DNA from: Oceanospirillaceae bacterium
GTDB lineage: Bacteria; Pseudomonadota; Gammaproteobacteria; Pseudomonadales; Balneatricaceae
DNA: 32,595 nucleotides
NCBI GenBank assembly: GCA_016845445.1
Contig: JAERSU010000064.1
Span: 1 to 32,595, forward strand
Direction: 5' to 3'
The notes under the pieces were generated by a model, which did no database searches, had not been told where the DNA came from, and worked only from the letters and a program-made list of their open reading frames with translations. This document shows positions 1 through 8,041 of this stretch, in pieces. Made by a program: the position numbers and the translations under genes. How positions within the stretch are numbered: the stretch's first letter is position 1; each line of letters starts with the position of its first letter.

Positions 1-171
1 GCCATGAACGAACCGAAAAAAGGGCCACCTAGCGCGGCCTTAAGCGAATATAAAATTCAAGCCGCCCTTGGCCCCCTAGACATTACCGAAAGCATATCGG
101 TGAGCACAGAAACACCTGTCAACCTACCACACCTAGTGCAACAAATTAATGCGGCCCTAGCAAATGACTAA
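1..171 (+). CDS. 3' end of an unrecognised protein (partial)
   Basis: The frame is open from the first base of the window and ends at a TAA at 169-171, giving at least 56 codons. An ATG at position 4 has no ribosome binding site that can be seen, so this is more likely the C-terminal part of a longer protein than a complete small one. The visible peptide is hydrophilic, with no membrane segment, and ends in a short amphipathic stretch (LPHLVQQINAAL). I do not recognise a family. It is followed after 66 bases by the cytochrome b561 gene on the same strand. Confidence 0.5.
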   Translation, partial: AMNEPKKGPPSAALSEYKIQAALGPLDITESISVSTETPVNLPHLVQQINAALAND

Positions 172-237
172 ACATAAGCTACACTCTAAAACTAAAAACC
201 ATGAGGCCAATTTGAGCCCCGCACGGAGGAGACAAGC

Positions 238-765
238 ATGGCAACTCAGTACAATCGATTAGCGGTATTACTACATTGGCTATTAGCGGTTATGGTGTTA
301 CTGCTGTTATTTGGTGGCAGCCAAATGTTGGTCATCTTGGACAATGCCGACCCAGAAAAAATTGGCGCCCTACAGGGTCATGCCACCTTAGGGGTACTGG
401 TGGGCATACTAACGCTGATTCGACTGATCAATATACTGCTACGCGACAGGCCAACTAATGCTTACCCAACCGGCACCAGCATGGCCCTGGTAACGAGTAT
501 TGGTCACAAGCTACTTTACCTGTTGGTATTAGCGGTGGTCGGCAGTGGTATCGCCATGGGCATAGCGGTGGATTTGGGTGCCGTGGTGGCCGGTGCAGCA
601 AGCCTACCTGAAAGCTTTCATCATTTAGGTGCTCGTGCGGCCCACGGCATCCTTACCAAGTTGCTAGCCTTAACCATACTGGGTCATATACTAGCCGCCT
701 TGTACCACCAGTTTATAAAAAAAGACAACCTCCTGCGACGCATGCGCTGGAAGCGTATGGATTAA
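238..765 (+). CDS. Cytochrome b561 family membrane protein
   Basis: A 175-residue protein of the usual size for bacterial cytochrome b561 (CybB type), a di-heme quinol-linked protein of the inner membrane. Four hydrophobic segments are visible, at about residues 9-31, 48-68, 86-112 and 137-160. Histidines at 13, 48, 136 and 150 are placed as the expected ligands of two b hemes. The C-terminus is short and basic (residues 160-175), as expected for a cytoplasmic tail. A strong GGAGGA site lies 8 bases before the ATG. The gene is convergent with the RidA-family gene, with a hairpin between them. Family assignment is secure; the physiological electron acceptor is not evident. Confidence 0.88.
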   Translation: MATQYNRLAVLLHWLLAVMVLLLLFGGSQMLVILDNADPEKIGALQGHATLGVLVGILTLIRLINILLRDRPTNAYPTGTSMALVTSIGHKLLYLLVLAVVGSGIAMGIAVDLGAVVAGAASLPESFHHLGARAAHGILTKLLALTILGHILAALYHQFIKKDNLLRRMRWKRMD

Positions 766-783
766 CACCATGGCCACGTCTTA

Positions 784-806
784 TGAGGGGCTAGAACAGC
801 CCCTCA
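784..806. terminator. Candidate bidirectional terminator hairpin
   Basis: A perfect 9-bp stem (TGAGGGGCT / AGCCCCTCA) with a 5-base loop lies between the convergent cytochrome b561 and RidA-family genes. Neither side has a clear T-run, so it may be a weak terminator or an mRNA 3'-end stabiliser. Confidence 0.5.
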
Positions 807-810
807 ACGC

Positions 811-1158
811 TTAGCAGGCCGCGGTAACAGAAATCTCCACTAGTAAGGCTTCCCGAGCCATGGCGGCCTGCACACAGGCACGCGCTGGCGCATGACCCTC
901 AGGCACCCAGTCATTCCATACCTCATTGAGGGCGGCGAAATCGTCCATGTTTTTCAAGTAGATGGTTGCCGCCAGCATACGGGTGCGATCAGAGCCCACA
1001 CTTTCAAGCAAGGCATCCACTTTAGCCAACATGGTTTGCGTTTGCTCAGTGATACCAGCACTGGCATCTTCAGCAACCTGGCCACATAGATAAGCTACAT
1101 TATTGTGCACCACTACCTTACTGGTGCGGGCATTGGTTTGGTGACGTCCAATGTTCAT
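811..1158 (-). CDS. RidA/YjgF/YER057c-family protein
   Basis: A 115-residue protein covering the complete RidA fold. Members of this family form trimers and, in the best-known subgroup, hydrolyse reactive enamines/imines released by PLP enzymes or amine oxidation. The conserved arginine that binds the substrate carboxylate is present as R93 in the PARACV motif, and the VAYLCGQV and LVEI segments match the family core. This is slightly shorter than the about 128 residues of canonical RidA, so it is likely one of the other Rid subfamilies. It is divergent from the ene-reductase gene. In a region full of amine chemistry an imine deaminase would fit, but that is inference. Confidence 0.85.
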   Translation of the reverse strand: MNIGRHQTNARTSKVVVHNNVAYLCGQVAEDASAGITEQTQTMLAKVDALLESVGSDRTRMLAATIYLKNMDDFAALNEVWNDWVPEGHAPARACVQAAMAREALLVEISVTAAC

Positions 1159-1293
1159 GGGGTTATTCTCACGTAAAAGGCGGATACTAGCGTCTCATCC
1201 AACATCTGGCAAGTCTATGACCCTGCTCATTGACCCAAGTTGCCCAGCATGGCACAGTGCATGCCTATTGATCATCAACAAGCTAACCACATT

Positions 1294-2391
1294 ATGACCT
1301 TGCTATTTTCACCACTAACCATCAAATCCGTAACCCTGCGCAACCGTGTGGGTGTGGCCCCCATGTGCCAATACCAAGCCACCAATGGCCTGGTAGGCGA
1401 CTGGCACAAAGCCCACATAGGTGCCCTGGCAATGGGTGGGCCTGGTCTAATCATTATGGAAGCCACGGCAGTGCGTGCAGATGGTCGTATTTCCCCCAAA
1501 TGCCCAGGCATTTATAACGATGAACAAGTACAGGCCTTTAAGCCTATCGTTGATTTTGCTCGCCAGCAGGGTGCCGTTATGGGCCTACAGTTAGCCCACG
1601 CCGGGCGCAAGGCGAGTGCGCAAATTCCATGGATCAGTGGCGAGCACCTCACCACCGAAGAAGGTGGCTGGGATATCATTGGCCCAGGTAGCGATGCCTT
1701 CGACCCAGATGGCAAACGTTTGTGGAAGGCTCCCAAAGCCATGGACATAGATGATATTAAAGCCATCCAGCAGGCCTTTGCCGATGCCGCAGGCAGAGCC
1801 TTTCGGGCAGGCTTTGAATTTATCGAAATCCATGCCGCCCATGGCTATCTACTGCACCAATTCCTGTCGCCCCTAGTTAATCAGCGCCATGATGCCTACG
1901 GCGGCAGTTTGGAAAACCGTGCCCGCATGCTGTTAGAAACAGTGCAGCAAGTGCAAAGTGTTTGGCCCCAGAACCTACCATTGGGTGTGCGCCTGTCCAT
2001 GACTGATTGGGTGGATGAAGGCTTGCAGGTGGCCGATCTTGTTGAAGTCAGCAAGTGGCTCAAGCAACTCGGTGTGGATATTGTCGACTGCACCTCAGGT
2101 GGGGCCACGCCTGTGTCGCGTACATCGATCAACCAAGGTATTGGTCAACAACCCGATATGGCTGCTAAGGTGCGCCAACAAGCTGGCATTATGACCCAAG
2201 CAGTGGGCGAAATTGTCGATGCCCAACAAGCTGAAGATATATTAAAAGCGGGCAAGGCGGATATGGTGTTACTGGCTCGGCAGTTGTTGCGTGAGCCTTA
2301 TTGGCCACGCCATGCCGCCAAACAACTTGGCGCCGATGTGGTTAGTTTAATGCCACCACTGCATCAGTTGTTTTTGAAGAATAATCCCTAA
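1294..2391 (+). CDS. Old yellow enzyme, XenA/YqjM-type NADPH:flavin oxidoreductase
   Basis: A 365-residue FMN-dependent ene-reductase (TIM barrel). With the start at the ATG at 1294, the conserved cysteine and tyrosine of the thermophilic-like/XenA subgroup fall at C25 and Y27 (motif PMCQYQ), and the substrate-anchoring histidine pair at H180 and H183 (IHAAHGYLLHQF), almost the same numbering as XenA of Pseudomonas. The downstream NQRHDAYGGSLENR segment is the classic FMN/phosphate region. The frame is open back to 1240, but those residues are not conserved in the family; no clear ribosome binding site precedes either start. Such enzymes reduce activated C=C bonds of enals, enones, nitro compounds or unsaturated ring-cleavage products. 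It is convergent with the GntR gene with one base between the stops. Confidence 0.9.
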   Translation: MTLLFSPLTIKSVTLRNRVGVAPMCQYQATNGLVGDWHKAHIGALAMGGPGLIIMEATAVRADGRISPKCPGIYNDEQVQAFKPIVDFARQQGAVMGLQLAHAGRKASAQIPWISGEHLTTEEGGWDIIGPGSDAFDPDGKRLWKAPKAMDIDDIKAIQQAFADAAGRAFRAGFEFIEIHAAHGYLLHQFLSPLVNQRHDAYGGSLENRARMLLETVQQVQSVWPQNLPLGVRLSMTDWVDEGLQVADLVEVSKWLKQLGVDIVDCTSGGATPVSRTSINQGIGQQPDMAAKVRQQAGIMTQAVGEIVDAQQAEDILKAGKADMVLLARQLLREPYWPRHAAKQLGADVVSLMPPLHQLFLKNNP

Positions 2392-2392
2392 T

Positions 2393-3049
2393 CTAATTAC
2401 GCAGGCTATTTAATACATCCAAGGCGATATCATTAGTCAGCATGACATGCTGAAACATGCGTTCTTGCGCTAGTGCTTGATGGCCATCAAGCACCGCTTC
2501 GTAGATGTCGCGGTGCTCCTTTGCCGATCGAGTTAAGCTATCGCGCAAACGGTGTCGGGCCCGAAAATAGGGTATTAAACCAACCCCAAAACGCGTCACT
2601 TCTTTCACTAATACTTGGTTACCGCAGGCGTCAAACAAGGCATTGTGAAATTCCAGATTCAAGGCATAATAGTCATCGCTATAGCGTTTGTCCGCTAAAC
2701 CATTGACAAACTCTTCACAGGCCATGACCGTAGCCTCTAAGGCCTCACCCTGACGTGAAGTGATGCGTTTAGCGGCGTATTTTGCACTCAGTGCTTCCAA
2801 CTCAGCATGCAGCTCAACCATGCCAAGTAGCTCCTCAACATTGTATTCCCTTACCCATACCCCACCACGGCTACGACGCTCCAACAAGCCATCATTTTCC
2901 AAGGCTAAAATGACCTCACGAATCGGCGTTGCAGACAACCCATGCACTTCGGCTAAGGCCTGCTCGTTTATTTGCGTACCCGGAGTGAGCTGACCATGGG
3001 AGATTTGCTCGATAATCGATTGTTTTAATAGATGTTTTTTACTAGACAT
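2393..3049 (-). CDS. GntR-family (FCD) transcriptional regulator next to malonate genes
   Basis: A 218-residue regulator with an N-terminal winged helix (about residues 5-70, including the ATPIREVILALENDGLLERR segment typical of GntR) and an FCD all-helical effector domain (about 75-215) with the family's spaced histidines (LEFHNALF, EHRDIYEAV). It is divergent from the amidase-matB-matA operon, the arrangement of MatR in rhizobial malonate operons, so malonate or an amide of it is the likely effector (inference). No strong Shine-Dalgarno sequence is seen before the ATG; the 86-base intergenic region is very AT-rich. Confidence 0.88.
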   Translation of the reverse strand: MSSKKHLLKQSIIEQISHGQLTPGTQINEQALAEVHGLSATPIREVILALENDGLLERRSRGGVWVREYNVEELLGMVELHAELEALSAKYAAKRITSRQGEALEATVMACEEFVNGLADKRYSDDYYALNLEFHNALFDACGNQVLVKEVTRFGVGLIPYFRARHRLRDSLTRSAKEHRDIYEAVLDGHQALAQERMFQHVMLTNDIALDVLNSLRN

Positions 3050-3186
3050 AAATAATTATATTTTTACACTGTTTATATATATTTATAGATACTATTGATA
3101 TATTTTAGCAGTCAATATACTCTTCTAGTTGGTAAATGTCACCAATAAATGCATACGCGCGAACATCAATAAGTCGAGAACTAACC

Positions 3187-4635
3187 ATGCATAATAAACC
3201 AACCACCCACTTTAGCGGCCACGAACTCTGTGCCAAGAGCGCCTATGAAGTAGTCCAGTTGCTCCGTCAAGGCGACGTCTCACCATCTGAATTAGTGAGC
3301 GCCAGTAAGCAGCGCATCGAGCAGGTAGAGCCTGCGGTGAACGCCACCCCCACTAGCTGCTTTGAACGCGCCGAACAACAAGCTCAACATTGGGATCAGG
3401 AAGCCAAACAGAATTACACACGCGGTTGGCTTGCAGGCCTGCCGATGAGCATTAAAGACCTTAATGCTGTAGCTGGCGTACGTTCTACCTGGGGCACCTT
3501 AGGCCTAAAAGATAATATTCCCACCTACAGTGATTACCTTGTTGAACGTCTTGAAGCCCGTGGTGGCATCACCATGGGTAAAACCAACTCCCCTGAGCTT
3601 GGGGCAGGCGGTAATACCTTTAACGAGGTGTTTGGTCGAACTCACAATCCTTGGAATACCAGTAAAAATGCTGGGGGTTCTTCCGGTGGCGCGGCCGTGG
3701 CCTTAGCAACCGGTGAGGTATGGTTAAGCCAAGGTTCAGACCTTGCTGGGTCCTTGCGCACCCCTGCGGCCTATTGTGGTGTTGTTGGTTTGCGCCCAAG
3801 CCCTGGTGTGGTGCCGTCTGGTCCCTCTAGCATTGATTTCCAAACCGAAGGTGTCAACGGGCCCATGGCCCGCAATGTCTTAGATAGCGCTCTATTCCTT
3901 GATGCCATGGCAGGCTTTGAAGCCCGTACTCCCATATCCTGGCCTAGTCCTGCACAGTCCTATCAAAAGGCGGTATTGCAAGCCCATGAAAAAGTACGCA
4001 TAGCTTACAGTCGCGACTGGCACGGTTTTACCCATACCAGTGATGATATGGACCGTATTTTACGTGCCGCGTTAGCCAAGGTAGAAGCCCAAGGTGGTGT
4101 GGTTGATGAGGCCTGCCCTGAACTGCCAGGCCTTGACCATGCCTACCGGGTATATCGTTCCATGTTATGGGCTTCTGGCCCGGGTCGGGCAACGGCTTCC
4201 ATGCAGCAGCACTTTAAAGCCACCCTGCAGGGCAATATTGATTATGGCCGTAACCTAACTATTGATGATGTTTACGATGCCAACATTAATCGCGCCAAAA
4301 TCTATACCAATATGCAACAGTTTCTGCAAACCTACGACGTACTTGCCTGTCCAGTGGTGGGCCTACACCCGGGGCCGGTAGAGGAAGAATACCCCACGCA
4401 CATTGACGGCAAACCCCTTGGTGACTACATCGAATGGTTGAAATTTTCTTATCTATCAACCATTTCCACCCTGCCATCCATATCTGTACCGGTCGGCTTT
4501 AGTGATGAAGGCATGCCCGTGGGCATACAGCTCATTGGCCCACCAAGAGGCGAAGCCAAGCTGCTTGCCGTCGCCAAGGCGGTGGAGCAAGCTGTTGGCG
4601 GCCCACTGGGGCCAATTGACCCCATGACCAAGTAA
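3187..4635 (+). CDS. Amidase signature enzyme, candidate malonamidase
   Basis: A 482-residue amidase-signature hydrolase. The Ser-cisSer-Lys triad is visible: K90 (MSIKDL), S165 (GGSSGGAA) and nucleophile S189 in GSDLAGSLR, where the usual GSDxGGS carries an Ala in place of the first Gly. The frame is open from 3136, but the ATG at 3187 has a GAGAA site at the right distance and starts where family homology begins. No signal peptide is seen, so it is cytoplasmic. It is the first gene of an operon with matB and matA. Malonamidase E2 of Bradyrhizobium is an amidase-signature enzyme acting on malonamate, so hydrolysis of malonamate (or another malonyl amide) to malonate and ammonia is the simplest reading of this context. 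The exact substrate is inferred from neighbours only. Confidence 0.85.
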   Translation: MHNKPTTHFSGHELCAKSAYEVVQLLRQGDVSPSELVSASKQRIEQVEPAVNATPTSCFERAEQQAQHWDQEAKQNYTRGWLAGLPMSIKDLNAVAGVRSTWGTLGLKDNIPTYSDYLVERLEARGGITMGKTNSPELGAGGNTFNEVFGRTHNPWNTSKNAGGSSGGAAVALATGEVWLSQGSDLAGSLRTPAAYCGVVGLRPSPGVVPSGPSSIDFQTEGVNGPMARNVLDSALFLDAMAGFEARTPISWPSPAQSYQKAVLQAHEKVRIAYSRDWHGFTHTSDDMDRILRAALAKVEAQGGVVDEACPELPGLDHAYRVYRSMLWASGPGRATASMQQHFKATLQGNIDYGRNLTIDDVYDANINRAKIYTNMQQFLQTYDVLACPVVGLHPGPVEEEYPTHIDGKPLGDYIEWLKFSYLSTISTLPSISVPVGFSDEGMPVGIQLIGPPRGEAKLLAVAKAVEQAVGGPLGPIDPMTK

Positions 4636-4658
4636 CCACAACCGATTAGGACAGCAAT

Positions 4659-6179
4659 ATGTACAACCACAACCACTTGGCCAATGCCCTTAGCCATGGT
4701 GCGGCAAACAATCTAGCCAGTATATTTATCCAAGCTGGCGAACAAGGTGATGCCATTAGCTATGCCAGCTTCTTTGCTCGCAGCGAACAGATGGCCGCGG
4801 CGTTAGTTGCCGCTGGTTTAGAACCCGGCGACCGCGTCGCTGCGCAAATCGACAAGACCGTCACTGCTTTAGAGCTCTATATGGGCACCATTTTAGCTGG
4901 TGGCGTCTTCCTACCCTTAAATACCGCCTACACAGTGAAAGAACTCGAATACTTTTGCGGAGATGCTGAGCCTAAAGTGGTGGCTTGTGATCCAGACCGC
5001 AAACAGGCTATTCAAGACATGGTAGGCAACCATGCCGTCGTCTGGAGCATTGCTGGTGACGGCAGCGGCGATGCGGCAGATGCCCGTGACCAACACCCAG
5101 CAGGATTCACGGCAGTGCCCCGTGCAGCAGACGACCTAGCCGCGTTTCTGTATACTTCGGGCACCACAGGCCAGCCCAAAGGCGCCATGCTTAGTAACGG
5201 TAATTTGGCTAGCAATGCGTCTACTCTTGCTGAGGCTTGGCAATATAAAGCCACTGACTGCCTTATTCATGCTCTGCCTATATTTCACATTCACGGCCTG
5301 TTTGTGGCCGTAAACATCACTCTCGCCACCGGCGCGAGCCTGATTTACATGAAAAAATACCAACCACAGGCCATTACCCAAGCCATGGCTAGTGCCAGTG
5401 TACTTATGGGGGTGCCGACCTTCTATACCAGACTACTAGACCATGCTGAGTTTACCGCTGAGGCTGCACAAAACATGCGCCTATTTGTGTCTGGCAGCGC
5501 GCCCCTGTTAGCCGAAACCCACCGTCAGTTTGAAGCCCGCTGCGGCCATCGTATTCTCGAACGTTACGGCATGACTGAAACCGGCATGATGAGTTCTAAC
5601 CCTTATGATGGAGAGCGCATTGCCGGCACCGTCGGCACGCCATTACCTGGTATCAACATGCGTGTAGCCGACAATGATGGCAAGCCGGTGCCACAGGGTG
5701 AACGTGGCGTGGTGGAAGTGAAAGGCCCTAACGTCTTCCAGGGCTACTGGAAGAAACCAGAAAAAACCGCGGCAGAGTTCCGCGCCGATGGTTATTTTAT
5801 TACTGGTGACATTGGCCTCATTGACGACAAGGGTTATTTAAACATTGTCGGCCGTGCTAAAGACCTGATTATTTCCGGCGGTCTCAACGTCTATCCAAAA
5901 GAAATTGAAAGCCTGCTAGACAAGCTTGAGGGGGTCAAGGAATCGGCGGTAATTGGTGTACCTCATCCGGATTTTGGTGAGGCTGTCATCGCAGTACTCG
6001 TGAGTCACCATAGTCATCATCCTTCTGAAGCAGATATTATGGCTCAGATTACAGATGACCTGGCCAAGTTTAAGCAACCTAAGAAAATCTTTTGGGTAGA
6101 GGAATTACCTCGCAACACCATGGCTAAGGTGCAGAAAAATTTACTGCGCGCAGACTATCAAGATCTGTTCGCCAACTAG
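4659..6179 (+). CDS. matB: Malonyl-CoA synthetase (MatB-type acyl-CoA ligase)
   Basis: A 506-residue ANL-superfamily adenylating enzyme that ligates malonate to CoA with ATP. The P-loop-like A3 motif is at 166-175 (YTSGTTGQPKG), A5 at 302-309 (ERYGMTET), the hinge region GDIGLIDDKGYL and GRAKDLIISGG follow, and the catalytic lysine is K490 in NTMAKVQK. The ALPIFHIHGL and PTFYTRLL segments are those seen in malonate-specific MatB proteins, and the immediate downstream malonyl-CoA decarboxylase supports the specificity. AGGA lies 8 bases before the ATG, 23 bases after the amidase stop. A methylmalonate side activity is common in this family. Confidence 0.9.
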   Translation: MYNHNHLANALSHGAANNLASIFIQAGEQGDAISYASFFARSEQMAAALVAAGLEPGDRVAAQIDKTVTALELYMGTILAGGVFLPLNTAYTVKELEYFCGDAEPKVVACDPDRKQAIQDMVGNHAVVWSIAGDGSGDAADARDQHPAGFTAVPRAADDLAAFLYTSGTTGQPKGAMLSNGNLASNASTLAEAWQYKATDCLIHALPIFHIHGLFVAVNITLATGASLIYMKKYQPQAITQAMASASVLMGVPTFYTRLLDHAEFTAEAAQNMRLFVSGSAPLLAETHRQFEARCGHRILERYGMTETGMMSSNPYDGERIAGTVGTPLPGINMRVADNDGKPVPQGERGVVEVKGPNVFQGYWKKPEKTAAEFRADGYFITGDIGLIDDKGYLNIVGRAKDLIISGGLNVYPKEIESLLDKLEGVKESAVIGVPHPDFGEAVIAVLVSHHSHHPSEADIMAQITDDLAKFKQPKKIFWVEELPRNTMAKVQKNLLRADYQDLFAN

Positions 6180-6191
6180 CAGGAGTTGAAC

Positions 6192-7583
6192 ATGCTAATG
6201 CCATCTACGCGTAGTGACGAAGGTTCCTTGTTTAACCGTTCTATCAGTCGCCTAAAGGAACTCTGGCAAAGCTTTCCCTTGGCCAATGATGATAGCGCAC
6301 AACAACAGCTAGCCAACCAAGACCTAGAAGGCGAAAGCCTCAATGTATTGCGCAAAGAAATGCAGTACTGTCTTAACAAGTCCGTTGGTGAGATGGCCAC
6401 GCGCAAACAAGCGGTATTGATTGCCCAACAATATCTTGACCTCACCGCACTAGGCAAAGAGCGTTTTCTTACCTTGTTAGCAGAAGACTTTGACCTAGAC
6501 TACGATCAGGTCAAGGCCACCATTGACCAATGGCAGCCAGATCCTAAGAGTACCGCCAAACTTCGCAAATCATTGGAGTCACCACGCTTAACCTTGTTAC
6601 GCCAGTTTAATGAACTGCCAGATGGTATAAAGTTCCTTGTCAATATGCGCGCTGACTTGCTTAGCATTCGCGATCGCAGCCCTGCTTTGCAGGGCATGGA
6701 GCAAGAGCTAAAGCAACTGCTCCATGCCTGGTTTGACCTTGGCTTTTTACAGCTGGAAAAAATCACCTGGGATTCGCCAACTTCACTGTTAGAAAAGCTC
6801 ATCGCCTATGAAGCGGTACATGCCATTAAAGGCTGGAGCGATCTAAAAAACCGCTTGGCCAGTGACCGCTGCTGCTATGCATTTTTTCACCCACAGATGC
6901 CTGATGAACCGCTGATCTTTATCGAAGTGGCACTGACCCAAGGCTTGGCCGGAGAAATGGCACCGTTATTAGATGAAGACGCGCCTCTTTTGGATACCGA
7001 CACCGCTGACACAGCTATCTTCTATTCCATTTCCAATACCCAGAGAGGTTTAGCGGGCATCAGCTTTGGCAACTTCCTTATCAAAAACGTAGTTGGTGAG
7101 CTACTGCATCAGTTTCCCCATCTTAAGCAGTTCTCCACCCTGTCACCCATCCCTGCCTTTAACAAGTGGTTAACGGCAAATCCCGACAAGGCATTGGAAT
7201 TGTTAAGTGATGAGCAACGCCAGGTTCTCAAGGAGCAGGCAGAAGAACAAGGCGTGGCCGCCAATATGTCAGCCCTGTTGGCCTCCGACTGGGCCACTAA
7301 TGAAACCCTCAGCAATTGGCTGGAAGCGCCCACCAAACAGCTTATTAGCCATTATCTGGTAAACGAAAAACGCGGCAAAGGTGCCTTGGATCCGGTCGCC
7401 AACTTCCATCTTAGCAACGGTTCCAAAGCGGCACGTTTAAACTGGCGGGCCAATCTAAGCAGCCGTGGTTTGCAGGAATCGGCTTCTGTGATGATCAACT
7501 ACGTGTATGAACTGGATAACATTGAAAGCAACTGTGTTAACTACGTCGAACAGGGTGTGATCGCCAACGACCTACTAGCCTAA
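6192..7583 (+). CDS. matA: Malonyl-CoA decarboxylase (MatA/MLYCD type)
   Basis: A 463-residue single-chain decarboxylase converting malonyl-CoA to acetyl-CoA and CO2. An N-terminal helical domain (to about residue 180) precedes the GNAT-like catalytic domain. The conserved Ser and His of the family are S318 in FSTLSPIPAF and H406 in VANFHLSNG. AGGAG at 6181-6185 is 6 bases before the ATG at 6192, which decides the start over a TTG at 6186. It is the last gene of the amidase-matB-matA operon and completes malonate to acetyl-CoA conversion in the cytoplasm. No unusual features. Confidence 0.93.
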   Translation: MLMPSTRSDEGSLFNRSISRLKELWQSFPLANDDSAQQQLANQDLEGESLNVLRKEMQYCLNKSVGEMATRKQAVLIAQQYLDLTALGKERFLTLLAEDFDLDYDQVKATIDQWQPDPKSTAKLRKSLESPRLTLLRQFNELPDGIKFLVNMRADLLSIRDRSPALQGMEQELKQLLHAWFDLGFLQLEKITWDSPTSLLEKLIAYEAVHAIKGWSDLKNRLASDRCCYAFFHPQMPDEPLIFIEVALTQGLAGEMAPLLDEDAPLLDTDTADTAIFYSISNTQRGLAGISFGNFLIKNVVGELLHQFPHLKQFSTLSPIPAFNKWLTANPDKALELLSDEQRQVLKEQAEEQGVAANMSALLASDWATNETLSNWLEAPTKQLISHYLVNEKRGKGALDPVANFHLSNGSKAARLNWRANLSSRGLQESASVMINYVYELDNIESNCVNYVEQGVIANDLLA

Positions 7584-7597
7584 GCAGGTTATTGTGT

Positions 7598-8020
7598 ATG
7601 GGTAAGAAAAAGGCCACGAGCAAGCCATGCCATTGTGGCAATGCCAAGGCCTTCAACCAATGCTGTGGCCGCTTTATTGCGGGTAGCAACACTGCCCAAA
7701 CAGCAGAGCAATTGATGCGCTCGCGCTATAGTGCCTTTGTCGAACACGCCAAAGACTATCTACAAGCAAGCTGGCACCCCGCCCATGTACCAGAGGATCT
7801 GGATATTGATAGCCAACAAAAATGGCTTGGTTTGAAGATCCTTCACACCGAAGCAGGGCAAGCACAAGACAGTACCGGCGTGGTTGAATTTGTCGCGCGA
7901 TACACACTGCAGGGCAAGGCTTATCGCTTACATGAAGTAAGCCAATTTGAACGCCATCAAGGTCACTGGGTGTATACCACCGGTATGGTAGGTCGGCCTT
8001 CTGGCCGACAGACTGGTTAG
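7598..8020 (+). CDS. ychJ: YchJ-family SEC-C/NTF2-like protein with a REP-encoded C-terminus
   Basis: A 140-residue UPF0225 protein. An N-terminal SEC-C zinc-binding motif (CHCGNAKAFNQCC) is followed by an NTF2-like domain with the LMRSRYSAFV signature. The second C-terminal SEC-C motif of some family members is absent. The last dozen residues (GMVGRPSGRQTG) are not family sequence: they are the translation of a REP palindrome at 7988-8009, with the TAG just beyond it. The ATG at 7598 is preferred over a TTG two codons earlier because AGG lies about 10 bases upstream. Function of the family is unknown; the gene follows matA by 14 bases and may be co-transcribed by accident. Confidence 0.85.
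   Translation: MGKKKATSKPCHCGNAKAFNQCCGRFIAGSNTAQTAEQLMRSRYSAFVEHAKDYLQASWHPAHVPEDLDIDSQQKWLGLKILHTEAGQAQDSTGVVEFVARYTLQGKAYRLHEVSQFERHQGHWVYTTGMVGRPSGRQTG
7988..8009 (+). repeat. REP palindrome, GTAGGTCGGCC family, inside ychJ
   Basis: The 22-base unit begins GTAGGTCGGCC and ends GGCCGAC, with a GTCGGCC/GGCCGAC stem. It differs from the copies at 16550 and 16577 only in one loop base (TTCTGG against TTCAGG). It lies within the coding frame of the ychJ-like gene and close to its convergent neighbour. Confidence 0.85.
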
Positions 8021-8041
8021 CTAGTTGAACTGAAGTCCAGC

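Noticed and set aside
3093-3117. TATTGA/TCAATA inverted repeat as operator of the malonate GntR
   Set aside because: Arms of 6 bases in very AT-rich DNA are expected by chance, and there is no second copy to support it.
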